Source of the DNA: Sphingomonas sp. FARSPH
GTDB lineage: Bacteria; Pseudomonadota; Alphaproteobacteria; Sphingomonadales; Sphingomonadaceae
Assembly: GCF_003355005.1 (NCBI RefSeq)
Contig: NZ_CP029985.1
Coordinates: forward strand, 1,355,001-1,419,000
Length of the DNA: 64,000 nt
Direction: 5' to 3'
The notes under the pieces are model-generated. The model did not search any database, was not told where the DNA came from, and saw only the letters and a list, made by a program, of their open reading frames with translations. The position numbers were made by a program, and so were the translations under genes. Positions 32,827 through 40,821 of this stretch are shown here, in pieces; position 1 is the stretch's first letter, and every line of letters begins with the position of its first letter.

Positions 32827-34098
32827 TCAGATCTTCAGCCCCTGCAACAGCTTCGGCAGATCGCCCGATTCGCCGCGCGCTTCCGCCATGAATCGCTCCT
32901 TGAGCGGCGGCAGGCGGTCGACCGCGCTGATGCCGAAGCGGCGGATCGCGCTCGCCGCCTTGCCGGGAATACCGAACAGGCGGGTCAGGCCATCGGTCGC
33001 GGCGGCGACCATGAATGTGTCGAGCCCGCGCCACCTTTGATAGCGATCGAGCAGCGCCGCATCGCCGAGGTCGAGGCCCAGGCGCTTGCCCTCGACCAGC
33101 ACCTCCGCCAGCGTCGCGACGTCGCGCAAACCGAGGTTAAGCCCCTGCCCCGCGATCGGATGGATGCCGTGGCCGGCGTCGCCGACCAGCACCAGCCGTT
33201 CCGCGGTGATCCGCGCGGCATGGTGAAAGCCGAGCGGGTAACTGGCGCGCGGGCTGGCATCGGACAAGGTGCCGAGGAACCCGCCCATCGCCTTTTCCGC
33301 CTCGGCGAGGAAGGCGCGGTCGGACAGCTTGACCAGCCCCGCGCCGTCCCGCGCCTTCACCGACCAGACGATCGCCGACCGGTGGCCGATCGCGTCGTCG
33401 GGCAGCGGCAGCAGCGCGAACGGACCGGCGGGGTAGAAAATCTCGTAGGCGATATTCTCGTGATCGTGCTGATGGTGGAACGCGCCGACGATCGCGGCGT
33501 GATCATATTGCCAGCGCGCGACGGTGATGCCCGCCGCCGCCCGCGTCGGCGACTGGCGCCCCTCCGCCGCGACGAGCAGGGGCGCGGTGACGATGCTGCC
33601 GTCGGACAGCGTGGCGGTGACGCCCGCTGCGTCGCGCCGCACGTCGGTGGCGCGCGTCTGCATCCGAAGGTCGACGCCCGCCGCCCCTCGCGCCGCCTCG
33701 AACAGGGTACGGCGCAACAGCTTGTTTTCGTACATCGTGCCCAGCGCATCGTCGCCGGCATCGGGCACGAAATCGAGCTTGCCGGGGGCAAGGCCATCGC
33801 TGACGCGGATCTGGCGGATCGCGCACCCCTGCCCGGCCAGCGTCGCGCCGACGCCGATCGCATCGAGCATCCGCCCGCTCGCGCTGGCGATGGCGGAGGC
33901 GCGCCCGTCGAACCCCGGCGCCAGCATCACCGCCGGATCGGCGGGATCGACGACGATGCTGGTCAGCCCATGCGCATCGAGCGCCAGCGCCAGCGTCGCG
34001 CCGACCAGGCCGCCGCCCAGGATGATGACGTCCGCCCGCGCATCCGCGGGCCGGGCACCGGATGCGAGCGCATCGGGCGACTGTGTGGGCCTATCCAT
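32827..34098 (-). CDS. UbiH/UbiF/VisC/COQ6-type FAD-dependent hydroxylase
   Basis: A 423-residue flavoprotein monooxygenase of the ubiquinone-hydroxylase family. The FAD dinucleotide motif is VIILGGGLVGATLALALD (about residues 24-41), the middle has a DxR-type segment, and the second FAD signature is LVGDAGHGIHPIAGQGLNLGLRD near 300-320. It probably hydroxylates a ring position of the ubiquinone precursor at the inner-membrane surface; which carbon cannot be told. The ATG at 34096-34098 has AGGAGG upstream. The same frame stays open far into the antisense strand of ftsK, a high-GC artefact. Divergent from ftsK. Confidence 0.9.
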   Translation of the reverse strand: MDRPTQSPDALASGARPADARADVIILGGGLVGATLALALDAHGLTSIVVDPADPAVMLAPGFDGRASAIASASGRMLDAIGVGATLAGQGCAIRQIRVSDGLAPGKLDFVPDAGDDALGTMYENKLLRRTLFEAARGAAGVDLRMQTRATDVRRDAAGVTATLSDGSIVTAPLLVAAEGRQSPTRAAAGITVARWQYDHAAIVGAFHHQHDHENIAYEIFYPAGPFALLPLPDDAIGHRSAIVWSVKARDGAGLVKLSDRAFLAEAEKAMGGFLGTLSDASPRASYPLGFHHAARITAERLVLVGDAGHGIHPIAGQGLNLGLRDVATLAEVLVEGKRLGLDLGDAALLDRYQRWRGLDTFMVAAATDGLTRLFGIPGKAASAIRRFGISAVDRLPPLKERFMAEARGESGDLPKLLQGLKI

Positions 34099-34227
34099 GC
34101 CGATCCTCCTACGCGCCCAAACGACGGGTGCCAACGTTCGGGTCCCCCTGCCGCTGCTTGACGGCGCGGGTCCATGGGCCGAAGGATCGGCGGGGCATTT
34201 TCGGGCATTTCGATAAGGATTTGGGCA

Positions 34228-36558
34228 ATGGCGAGCCGTGCGCAGCCAGGCTTGTTGCGTGAGACGGTGAAGGCGGGCGCGGTACGCGGCGGCGCGTTGG
34301 TGTCGTCGCTGGCGCTGTTCCTGGTCACCGTGCTGATGGTGCTCGCGTTGGCGAGCTACCGGGCGAGCGATGCGGCGCTCAACACCGCGTCGGGGGGCGC
34401 CGTGCAGAATCTCGCCGGCCCGCCGGGGGCGTGGTTCGCCGACGTCGCGCTGACGCTGCTCGGTCCCGCCGTCGCGCTGCTGCTCCCCGTGCTGCCGATG
34501 ATGGCGATGCGCCTGTGGCGCGGCCATCCGCTCGGCCGCTGGGTGCGGATGCTGCGCGGCGCGACGATCGGCGTCGCGCTGATGGCGAGCGCGCTCGCCT
34601 TCGTCTCCGATGCGGCGGTGCTCGCGCTGCCGGCGGGCTGGGGCGGGGTGATCGGCCTGTCGCTGTCGCACCTCGTCGAATGGGGGTTGTCGTTCATCGG
34701 CCAGCCGGGCGCGGAACGCTGGGCGGCGCGCGGCATCGGCCTGCTGATCGGGGTCGCGGGCATCATCGTCTGGGCGAAGAGCCTGGAGATCGAGCTGGGC
34801 GACCGCCGCTTCCGCCTGCGCCGCCGCGCGCGCGACGATGCCGATGCGGGCGACGACGACCTGCCGTTCGACGCCTATGGCGACGACGAGGACGAAGAGG
34901 AGGCGCCACTCGACCTCAAGCGCAAGGCGATCGAGCCGCGCGCGCTCGCCACGCCCGATCCGCGCCCCGCGCCGGTGATCGCCGACCGCAATCTCGCCCC
35001 CTCCGCCGCGATCGCCAAGCCGAAGCAGGCGCAGCTCGCGCTCGACCATCATTACACTTTGCCCGGCCTCGACCTGCTCACCCCCGCGCCGCCCGCGCCC
35101 AAGGCGGCGATCGACAAGGCGTCGCTGGAGCGCAACGCGCGATTGCTCGAGAACGTGCTCGACGATTTCAAGGTGCAGGGCGCGATCACCGAGGTGCGCC
35201 CCGGCCCCGTCGTGACGATGTACGAACTGGAGCCCGCGCCGGGCATCAAGGCGAGCCGCGTCATCGCGCTCGCCGACGATATCGCACGCAACATGTCGGC
35301 GATCTCCGCGCGCGTCGCGGTGATCCCGGGGCGCAACGTGATCGGCATCGAACTGCCCAACCAGAAGCGCGAGATGGTCTCGCTCCATGAGCTGGTCGGA
35401 AGCCAGACGTTCGAGGATCAGGCGGCGCAGCTGCCCATCATTCTCGGCAAGAACATCGCGGGCGATCCCGTCATCGCCGATCTCGCGCCGATGCCGCATC
35501 TGCTCGTCGCGGGCACCACCGGCTCGGGCAAGTCGGTCGGCCTCAACTGCATGATCATGTCGCTGCTCTACCGGCTTACGCCGGAGCAATGCCGGATGAT
35601 CATGATCGATCCCAAGATGCTGGAACTCAGCGTCTACGACGACATCCCGCATCTGCTCTCCCCCGTCGTCACCGATCCCGCCAAGGCGGTGCGTGCGCTC
35701 AAATGGGCGGTCGAGACGATGGAGGACCGCTATCGCCAGATGTCGTCGGTCGGCGTGCGCAGCCTGGCGGGCTTCAACGACAAGGTGCGCGCCGCCAAGG
35801 CCAAGGGCCAGCGGCTCGGCCGCCGTGTGCAGACCGGCTACCACCCCGACACCGGCCAGCCCGTCTATGAAGAGGAGCAGCTCGATTACGAGCCGCTGCC
35901 GCAGATCGTCGTCATCGTCGACGAGCTCGCCGATCTGATGATGACTGCGGGCAAGGAGGTGGAATTCCTGATCCAGCGCCTCGCGCAAAAGGCGCGCGCG
36001 GCGGGCATCCACCTCATCATGGCGACGCAGCGGCCGAGCGTCGACGTCATCACCGGCGTCATCAAGGCGAACCTGCCGACGCGGATCAGCTTCCATGTCA
36101 CCAGCAAGATCGATTCGCGCACCATCCTGGGCGAACAGGGTGCCGAACAGCTGCTGGGGCGCGGCGACATGCTCTACATGCCGGGCGGCAAGGGGATCGT
36201 GCGCGTCCACGGCCCCTTCGTCAGCGACGACGAGGTGCGCGGCGTCGCCGACCATTGGCGGGGGCAGGGCCAGCCCGATTACATCAGTTCGGTCACCGAG
36301 GAGCCCGAGGAGAGCTACACGCTGGAAGGCGCGCCGATCGGCGAGGATTCGGCGGAGGACCAGCAATATCGTCAGGCAATCCAGCTGGTGTGCGAATCGC
36401 AGAAGGCGTCGACCAGCTGGCTGCAGCGGCAACTCAGGATCGGCTACAATTCCGCCGCACGCCTGATCGAGCGAATGGAAAAGGACGGCATCGTCGGGCG
36501 CCCCGACCACGTCGGCCGCCGCGAAGTGCTGCGCGATGCCGAGGGGCATGCGATCTGA
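34228..36558 (+). CDS. ftsK: DNA translocase FtsK
   Basis: A 776-residue FtsK/SpoIIIE translocase. Four transmembrane helices lie in the first ~190 residues, then an acidic and proline-rich linker (DDEDEEEAPLD). The alpha and beta motor domains carry Walker A GTTGSGKS at 429-436 and Walker B VVIVDELADLMM near 560-570, and the C-terminal winged-helix gamma domain has QKASTSWLQRQLRIGYNSAARLIERME. It pumps the chromosome terminus through the septum and triggers dif recombination. ATG at 34228 with AAGGA upstream; the open frame begins earlier. The linker is shorter than in E. coli, as in other alphaproteobacteria. Confidence 0.96.
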   Translation: MASRAQPGLLRETVKAGAVRGGALVSSLALFLVTVLMVLALASYRASDAALNTASGGAVQNLAGPPGAWFADVALTLLGPAVALLLPVLPMMAMRLWRGHPLGRWVRMLRGATIGVALMASALAFVSDAAVLALPAGWGGVIGLSLSHLVEWGLSFIGQPGAERWAARGIGLLIGVAGIIVWAKSLEIELGDRRFRLRRRARDDADAGDDDLPFDAYGDDEDEEEAPLDLKRKAIEPRALATPDPRPAPVIADRNLAPSAAIAKPKQAQLALDHHYTLPGLDLLTPAPPAPKAAIDKASLERNARLLENVLDDFKVQGAITEVRPGPVVTMYELEPAPGIKASRVIALADDIARNMSAISARVAVIPGRNVIGIELPNQKREMVSLHELVGSQTFEDQAAQLPIILGKNIAGDPVIADLAPMPHLLVAGTTGSGKSVGLNCMIMSLLYRLTPEQCRMIMIDPKMLELSVYDDIPHLLSPVVTDPAKAVRALKWAVETMEDRYRQMSSVGVRSLAGFNDKVRAAKAKGQRLGRRVQTGYHPDTGQPVYEEEQLDYEPLPQIVVIVDELADLMMTAGKEVEFLIQRLAQKARAAGIHLIMATQRPSVDVITGVIKANLPTRISFHVTSKIDSRTILGEQGAEQLLGRGDMLYMPGGKGIVRVHGPFVSDDEVRGVADHWRGQGQPDYISSVTEEPEESYTLEGAPIGEDSAEDQQYRQAIQLVCESQKASTSWLQRQLRIGYNSAARLIERMEKDGIVGRPDHVGRREVLRDAEGHAI

Positions 36559-36633
36559 TTCGACTCACCGTGCCAACGAGTCGGCTTGTCGCGTGATTCT
36601 TTCGCTTTATCGTGATTGCGATACGCTGCCGCC

Positions 36634-36882
36634 ATGGTCGACCCGTTGAAGCACGAGATCGCGCGCAACTTCGACGTCTTTCAACGGCGTCTGGGCGAGT
36701 ATCTCGACCAGCATTACGGCGAGTACGCGCTACTCCGCGATGGTCAGGTCGTTGCCTTCTTTCCGTCTGCGGGAGAAGCCGACGGTGCGGGTTGGGCGCA
36801 GTTCGCTGACGGCCTATATTCGATTCAGCAGATCACGCCCGAACCGATCGAACTCGGGCTTTATGCGAACGCACTCCGTTAA
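36634..36882 (+). CDS. DUF5678-like small protein
   Basis: An 82-residue protein whose pattern NFDVFQRRLGEYLDQHYGEYALLRDGQVVAFFP followed by DGLYSIQQITPEPIELGLY (quoted in pieces: HYGEYALLRDGQVVAFFPS about 29-47) resembles the DUF5678 domain, in which a short helix precedes a GKYALI-DGEVV hairpin. The resemblance is by eye and unverified. ATG at 36634. It overlaps the retropepsin-like gene by 20 bp. No membrane segment; role unknown, but such domains are often encoded beside aspartyl-protease-like genes. Confidence 0.6.
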   Translation: MVDPLKHEIARNFDVFQRRLGEYLDQHYGEYALLRDGQVVAFFPSAGEADGAGWAQFADGLYSIQQITPEPIELGLYANALR

Positions 36883-37306
36883 GTGGCGCCACAACCACCA
36901 GCGCCTGCTCCTCCCAGTCGCCATCTTTCCCGGCCTCAACAGTAATAACCCGTTCGAATCGCTACGGTATGAGGGCCTTATCGACACGGGCGCCACGGGG
37001 ACGGGCATCAGGGCGGATGTCGCCGCACAGCTGGCTTTGCGCCAGAAAGGACAGCGGCGTGTCGCCACCGCCAACGGCCTGATCTATGCAGCGGAATATA
37101 TCATCCGGATCGGGTTCATGCCTGGCGACCTTACCGATCCTGCAACGTCTGCCGACGCGCAGCATCCCTATGTTCTCGAAGGTCAATTGATCGCCTTCGA
37201 ACTGCACGCGGGTTTTTCCTACCCGGTCTTGATCGGCATGGATGTCATTGCGGCGGGAGATCTGACCGTTTCGCGCGATGGTCGTGCCGAATTCGTCTTG
37301 CCGTAG
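36863..37306 (+). CDS. retropepsin-like aspartyl protease domain protein
   Basis: A 147-residue single-domain protein with the aspartyl-protease motif LIDTGATGTGI (Asp41-Thr-Gly), a second hydrophobic-Gly segment FSYPVLIGMDVIAAGDLTVS near the C-terminus, and the flap-like TANGLIYAAEYIIRIGF between them. This is the architecture of a single retroviral-type (retropepsin) lobe that would act as a dimer. The ATG at 36863 lies inside the preceding DUF5678-like gene. No signal peptide, so presumably cytoplasmic. Substrate and biological role unknown. Confidence 0.75.
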   Translation: MRTHSVKWRHNHQRLLLPVAIFPGLNSNNPFESLRYEGLIDTGATGTGIRADVAAQLALRQKGQRRVATANGLIYAAEYIIRIGFMPGDLTDPATSADAQHPYVLEGQLIAFELHAGFSYPVLIGMDVIAAGDLTVSRDGRAEFVLP

Positions 37307-37374
37307 CCGCTGGACCCTCCGCCCCCGTCGCCGGTTAAGCGGCTATTCAATCCCCCGCTGCCAACAGGACCCGC

Positions 37375-37986
37375 ATGATCCGACACGCTTTCGCCTTGAC
37401 CGCCGCGCTTGCTGCCCCCGTCGCCCTGTCTGCGCAATCGACGGGCGATCTCGCGACGGTGCAACGTCATCTCCAGACGCTGACGACGATGACCGCCGAC
37501 TTCACGCAGACCGACCGCAACGGCAAGGTGCTGACCGGCACGTTCACGCTGAAGCGGCCGGGCAAGCTGCGCTTCCAATATGAAAAGGGCGTGCCGATCC
37601 TGATCGTCGCGGAGGGCGGCGCGCTGACCTTCATCGATTATTCGGTACGGCAGGTGCAGCGTTGGCCGATCAAGAATTCGCCGCTCGGCGTATTGCTTGA
37701 CCCCAATCGCGACATCGGCAAGTTCGCCAAGGTCGTGCCGACGGGGAATCCGCAGGTCGTGTCGATCGAAGCGAGCGATGCGAATCACCCCGAATACGGC
37801 CGGATCACGCTGATCTTCCAACGCGACGGCGCCGCGCCCGCGGGGCTGATGCTGCAGGGGTGGGTCGCGCTCGACAGCCAGAACAACCGCACGACGATCC
37901 GCCTGTCGAACCAGAAGTTCGGCGTGCCGGTAAGCGACGGAACGTTCCGCTGGAACGACCCGCGGCGTACGTCGACGCGAAACTGA
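37375..37986 (+). CDS. lolA: outer membrane lipoprotein carrier protein LolA family
   Basis: A 203-residue periplasmic protein with a signal peptide (MIRHAFALTAALAAPVALSA). The LolA fold is seen in LQTLTTMTADFTQTDRNGKVLTGTF (here TMTADFTQTDRNGKVLTGTF), RPGKLRFQYEKGVPILIVAEGG and NPEYGRITLIF-like strands. LolA ferries lipoproteins from the LolCDE complex to the outer membrane. ATG at 37375 with AGGAC upstream. It is followed by a structured intergenic region rather than another gene. Confidence 0.9.
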   Translation: MIRHAFALTAALAAPVALSAQSTGDLATVQRHLQTLTTMTADFTQTDRNGKVLTGTFTLKRPGKLRFQYEKGVPILIVAEGGALTFIDYSVRQVQRWPIKNSPLGVLLDPNRDIGKFAKVVPTGNPQVVSIEASDANHPEYGRITLIFQRDGAAPAGLMLQGWVALDSQNNRTTIRLSNQKFGVPVSDGTFRWNDPRRTSTRN

Positions 37987-38014
37987 ACGAAAATATCTGG
38001 CCCATTCATCCAAG

Positions 38015-38157
38015 CGACAGGTTTGCGGTCCTAAACACGACCTCGCGGATGTGGGGCGTCCGGGATTTTTCCCCCTGTTGCCCGGATCGATAGACCACTT
38101 CCCGCCTGCGTGACCAACACCAGGTCGGCCCTCGCTCCATGCCCCCGGAGCGGGGGC
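38015..38157 (+). ncRNA. candidate structured RNA (possible 6S RNA)
   Basis: A long imperfect hairpin can be drawn on the plus strand. CACG (38036-38039), GCGG (38045-38048), GTGG (38051-38054) and TCCGGG (38059-38064) pair in order with CCCGGA (38081-38086), CCAC (38095-38098), CCGC (38102-38105) and CGTG (38109-38112), with internal loops between them and a strong terminator-like hairpin at 38141-38157. A long interrupted hairpin about 140 nt long with a terminal stem is the general shape of 6S RNA. No covariance check was possible. The 371-bp lolA-xth gap contains no coding gene that I believe. Confidence 0.4.
38141..38157 (+). terminator. terminator-like hairpin downstream of lolA
   Basis: GCCCCCG GAG CGGGGGC, a perfect 7-bp GC stem with 3-nt loop, followed by CTTTGCTGTT. 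The T-run is short but the layout suits an intrinsic terminator for lolA or for the candidate RNA upstream. Confidence 0.6.
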
Positions 38158-38231
38158 CTTTGCTGTTGGCGGCGTGCGCCGTGCCGGCGCAGGACTCGCC
38201 AAAAGCACGGCCGGCGGGCTCCGCCCGTCCG

Positions 38232-38256
38232 ACGTCACGGGCTTTGCCCGTGACGT
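38232..38256. repeat. palindrome of the GCCCGTCCGACG family, copy 1
   Basis: ACGTCACGGGC TTT GCCCGTGACGT, an 11-bp perfect stem, preceded by GCCCGTCCG. A related unit with the same preceding bases lies after rho at 50982-51002. Confidence 0.75.
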
Positions 38257-38357
38257 ACGAGCGAAAGGCGCTACCCCGGCTTATTGTCCATGGTGACCAT
38301 CGGAGCGATGGTCCCACCACCTTGCCCCCCCTCCCCCCGGCGCCTAGATGCGCAGGC

Positions 38358-39140
38358 GTGAAGATCGCCTCGTGGAACATCAATTCGGTCCGCTTTCGCG
38401 CGCCCATCGTCGAGCAATTCCTGACCGAGGCCGCGCCCGATGTGCTGTGCCTGCAGGAGACGAAGGTCGTCGACGACGACTTCCCGCACGATCTGTTCGA
38501 CCAGCTGGGCTATGTCCACCGCGTCATCCACGGCCAGCGCATGCATCACGGCGTCGCGATCGTCAGCCGCCTGCCGATCACCGAGGACGACCGGCTCGAC
38601 TGGCAGGCGAATCGCGAGGCGCGGCACGTCGGCATCCGCCTGCCGAACGGCGTCAGGCTGGAGAATGTCTACGTCCCCGCCGGCGGCGACGAGCCCGACC
38701 GCGACGTGAACCCGAAGTTCGGCCAGAAGCTCGATTTCGTCGCGCGGATGACCGAATGGTCGCGCAGCCTCGCCTGCCCGACGATCCTGACCGGCGATTT
38801 CAACATCGCGCCGCTGCCATCGGACGTGTGGAGCCACAAGGCGCTGCTCAAGGTCGTCAGCCACACGCCGATCGAGGTCGCGGCGCTGGATGGCCTGATG
38901 GCATCGAACGACTGGGTCGACCTCGGCCGGCATTTCCATCCGGCGCCGGCGCGGCTGCATACATGGTGGAGCTATCGCTCGCCCGACTGGACGAAGAACG
39001 ATCGCGGCCGCCGGCTCGACCATATGTGGGCGACCGCCGACGTTGCGCGCGCGGCGACCGCGCACATCGTGTTCGAGGATTGCCGCAGCTGGCTGAAACC
39101 GTCGGATCATGTGCCGATCATGACCGAGTTCGCCTTTTGA
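38358..39140 (+). CDS. xth: exodeoxyribonuclease III
   Basis: A 260-residue Xth-type AP endonuclease/3' exonuclease for base-excision repair. Catalytic motifs of the EEP fold are complete: IASWNINSVRFR at the N-terminus, LCLQETKV with the metal-binding Glu, TGDFNIAPLPSDVW with Asp-Asn, LDHMWATAD, and the terminal SDHVPIMTEFAF with the Asp-His pair. The start is GTG at 38358, chosen because the conserved protein begins KIASWN; the open frame upstream crosses repeat DNA. Its stop overlaps the TTG start of ribA. Confidence 0.95.
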   Translation: MKIASWNINSVRFRAPIVEQFLTEAAPDVLCLQETKVVDDDFPHDLFDQLGYVHRVIHGQRMHHGVAIVSRLPITEDDRLDWQANREARHVGIRLPNGVRLENVYVPAGGDEPDRDVNPKFGQKLDFVARMTEWSRSLACPTILTGDFNIAPLPSDVWSHKALLKVVSHTPIEVAALDGLMASNDWVDLGRHFHPAPARLHTWWSYRSPDWTKNDRGRRLDHMWATADVARAATAHIVFEDCRSWLKPSDHVPIMTEFAF

Positions 39141-40216
39141 GCGAGGCCGCCCCGCCCCCCGTCCGGCCCTCCGCGCGCCCACGTGCCGCCGCGCGCGCGA
39201 TCGACGCGCTGCGCCGCGGCTGGCCGATCGCGATCGACGGGCTGACGTTGCTGGCGATCGAGACGGCGGACGCGGCGCGGCTGGCGGAGTTCGATCCGGC
39301 GGGGGCCGCGGGCGTGTTGATCTCGTCCGGCCGCGCCGAGACGTTGAAGCTCGCGAACCAGCTGGCGGCCGCCGATCCCGATCTGCCGGTGCTGGTCGAA
39401 CGTGCGCCGTGGCTCGACTTCACCGCCGCCACCGCGCTTGCCGATCCCAGCCTCGATCTCGCGACGCCGCTCAAGGGGCCGTGGCGGACGCTGCCGGTCG
39501 CGGCGCCCGATGCCGCCGCCGCGGCGCTGCGCCTCGCCCGCATCGCCGGGCTGCTGCCGGCATTCTTCGTCGACGGCCGCGATCCGGAGGTGACGATCAC
39601 CCCCTCCGACATCGACGCGCACGAAGATGCGCAGCGCCTGACGCTGGCGACGCGCGCGCGCCTGCCCGTCGCCGGGGCGGAGGATGCCGAAATCGTCGCC
39701 TTCCGCTCGCCGGAAAGTGCGGACGATCACGTCGCGCTGCTGATCGGCCAGCCCAATGGCCAGGCGCCGCTGATCCGGCTGCACAGCGAATGTCTGACGG
39801 GCGATGCGCTCGGCAGCCTGAAATGCGATTGCGGGCCACAGCTCGATGCCGCGATCCGCGCGATCAAGGCGAGCGGCTGGGGCATTCTGCTGTATCTGCG
39901 CCAGGAAGGGCGCGGCATCGGCCTCGTCAACAAATTGCGTGCCTATGCGTTGCAGGACCAGGGATTCGACACGGTCGATGCCAACACGCGGCTGGGCTTT
40001 GCGGTCGACGCGCGCGATTTCGGCGTCGCGGCGCAGATGCTGAAGCTGCTTGGCCAGGATCGCGTGCGGCTGTTGACCAACAATCCAGCCAAGGTCGCGG
40101 GACTGGCGGCGGCGGGGATCGCCGTCGCGGAGCGCGTGCCGCATGCGCTGCCCGCCAATCCGCATAACGCGCGGTATCTGGCGACGAAGCGCGACCGCAC
40201 GGGGCACCAGTTATAG
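39137..40216 (+). CDS. ribA: GTP cyclohydrolase II with atypical N-terminal region
   Basis: A 359-residue protein. Residues about 170-350 form a GTP cyclohydrolase II domain, the first committed step of riboflavin synthesis. The zinc cysteines are Cys219, Cys230 and Cys232 (SECLTGDALGSLKCDCGPQL), and the catalytic RQEGRGIGLVNKLRAYALQD and LLTNNPAKV follow. The first ~165 residues occupy the place of the RibB domain of RibBA but lack its acidic metal-binding motif (DDEDRENEGD type), so dihydroxybutanone phosphate synthase activity is unlikely. Start TTG at 39137, overlapping the xth stop; the choice is uncertain but no better start precedes the domain. Confidence 0.85.
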   Translation: MSEAAPPPVRPSARPRAAARAIDALRRGWPIAIDGLTLLAIETADAARLAEFDPAGAAGVLISSGRAETLKLANQLAAADPDLPVLVERAPWLDFTAATALADPSLDLATPLKGPWRTLPVAAPDAAAAALRLARIAGLLPAFFVDGRDPEVTITPSDIDAHEDAQRLTLATRARLPVAGAEDAEIVAFRSPESADDHVALLIGQPNGQAPLIRLHSECLTGDALGSLKCDCGPQLDAAIRAIKASGWGILLYLRQEGRGIGLVNKLRAYALQDQGFDTVDANTRLGFAVDARDFGVAAQMLKLLGQDRVRLLTNNPAKVAGLAAAGIAVAERVPHALPANPHNARYLATKRDRTGHQL

Positions 40217-40277
40217 GCCGAGACGGGCGCAGGGTCGAACCGCGTTCGTACGCGCCCCATCTTCCGTCCGTATCGCG

Positions 40278-40769
40278 TCAGCCCGCCATCGCCTCCGGAT
40301 CGACCAGCCCGGTCAGCCGGCGCGCGGCGCGCCGGGCGAAGGCGAGCGTGCAGCGCTTGCGCACATGCGCCGGCAGCGGCACGGTATGCGCCTCGCGCAC
40401 GATCGCCGCATCGTAGCGATCGGCGACGATCACCCCGGTCCGTTCCGGCAGAAAGGCCACGCCGTCGAGCGGCGTCAGGTCGAATCCCGCCGGCACCGCC
40501 CAGAAATAGCGGTCGCAATGCGCCAGATAATCGGGCCATTTGCCGTCGCCGAGCAGATCGGCGCGCGACACCTTGATCTCGACGATCACCAACTGCCCGC
40601 GCGCGTCGAGCGCCATCAGGTCGGCACGGCGGCCCCCGTCCAGCGGAACTTCGGAAATCGTGGTGATGTCGTGGCGGAGCAGCATGCGCGTCACGCCGCG
40701 CGCGATGTCCGCCGCGCACAGAGCGGGATCGCCGCCGTCCAAACACGAAGCCGGGGCCATGTCGAACAT
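40278..40769 (-). CDS. mmcB: MmcB-type DNA repair protein
   Basis: A 163-residue PD-(D/E)xK nuclease-like protein of the MmcB family, a Caulobacter SOS gene needed for tolerance to mitomycin C. The core is ISEVPLDGGRRADLMALDARGQLVIVEIKVSRADLLGDGKW (in parts: GGRRADLMALD with Asp50 and VIVEIKVSRADLL with Glu64 and Lys66), then YLAHCDRYFWAVPAGFD. ATG at 40769; an ATG three codons in is possible. A perfect LexA box lies 13 bp upstream. Convergent with ribA. Confidence 0.88.
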   Translation of the reverse strand: MFDMAPASCLDGGDPALCAADIARGVTRMLLRHDITTISEVPLDGGRRADLMALDARGQLVIVEIKVSRADLLGDGKWPDYLAHCDRYFWAVPAGFDLTPLDGVAFLPERTGVIVADRYDAAIVREAHTVPLPAHVRKRCTLAFARRAARRLTGLVDPEAMAG

Positions 40770-40781
40770 GAGCCCGGCTTA

Positions 40782-40796
40782 GAACATTTGACGAAC
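40782..40796 (-). promoter_or_regulatory. LexA (SOS) box of mmcB
   Basis: On the minus strand GTTC GTCAAAT GTTC, an exact GTTC-N7-GTTC match, 13 bp upstream of the mmcB start. Same design as the box before imuA. Confidence 0.85.
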
Positions 40797-40821
40797 GGGG
40801 CAAGCCCCGTCGGCGTCATAA

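Noticed and set aside
34099..36549. Very long minus-strand open frame joined to the ubiquinone hydroxylase
   Set aside because: It is the antisense of ftsK, open only because of high GC; ftsK is unmistakable and the hydroxylase has its own ATG and ribosome site at 34098.
36740..36862. Longer start for the retropepsin-like gene
   Set aside because: The extra 41 residues are an out-of-frame shadow of the DUF5678-like gene and show no conserved pattern.
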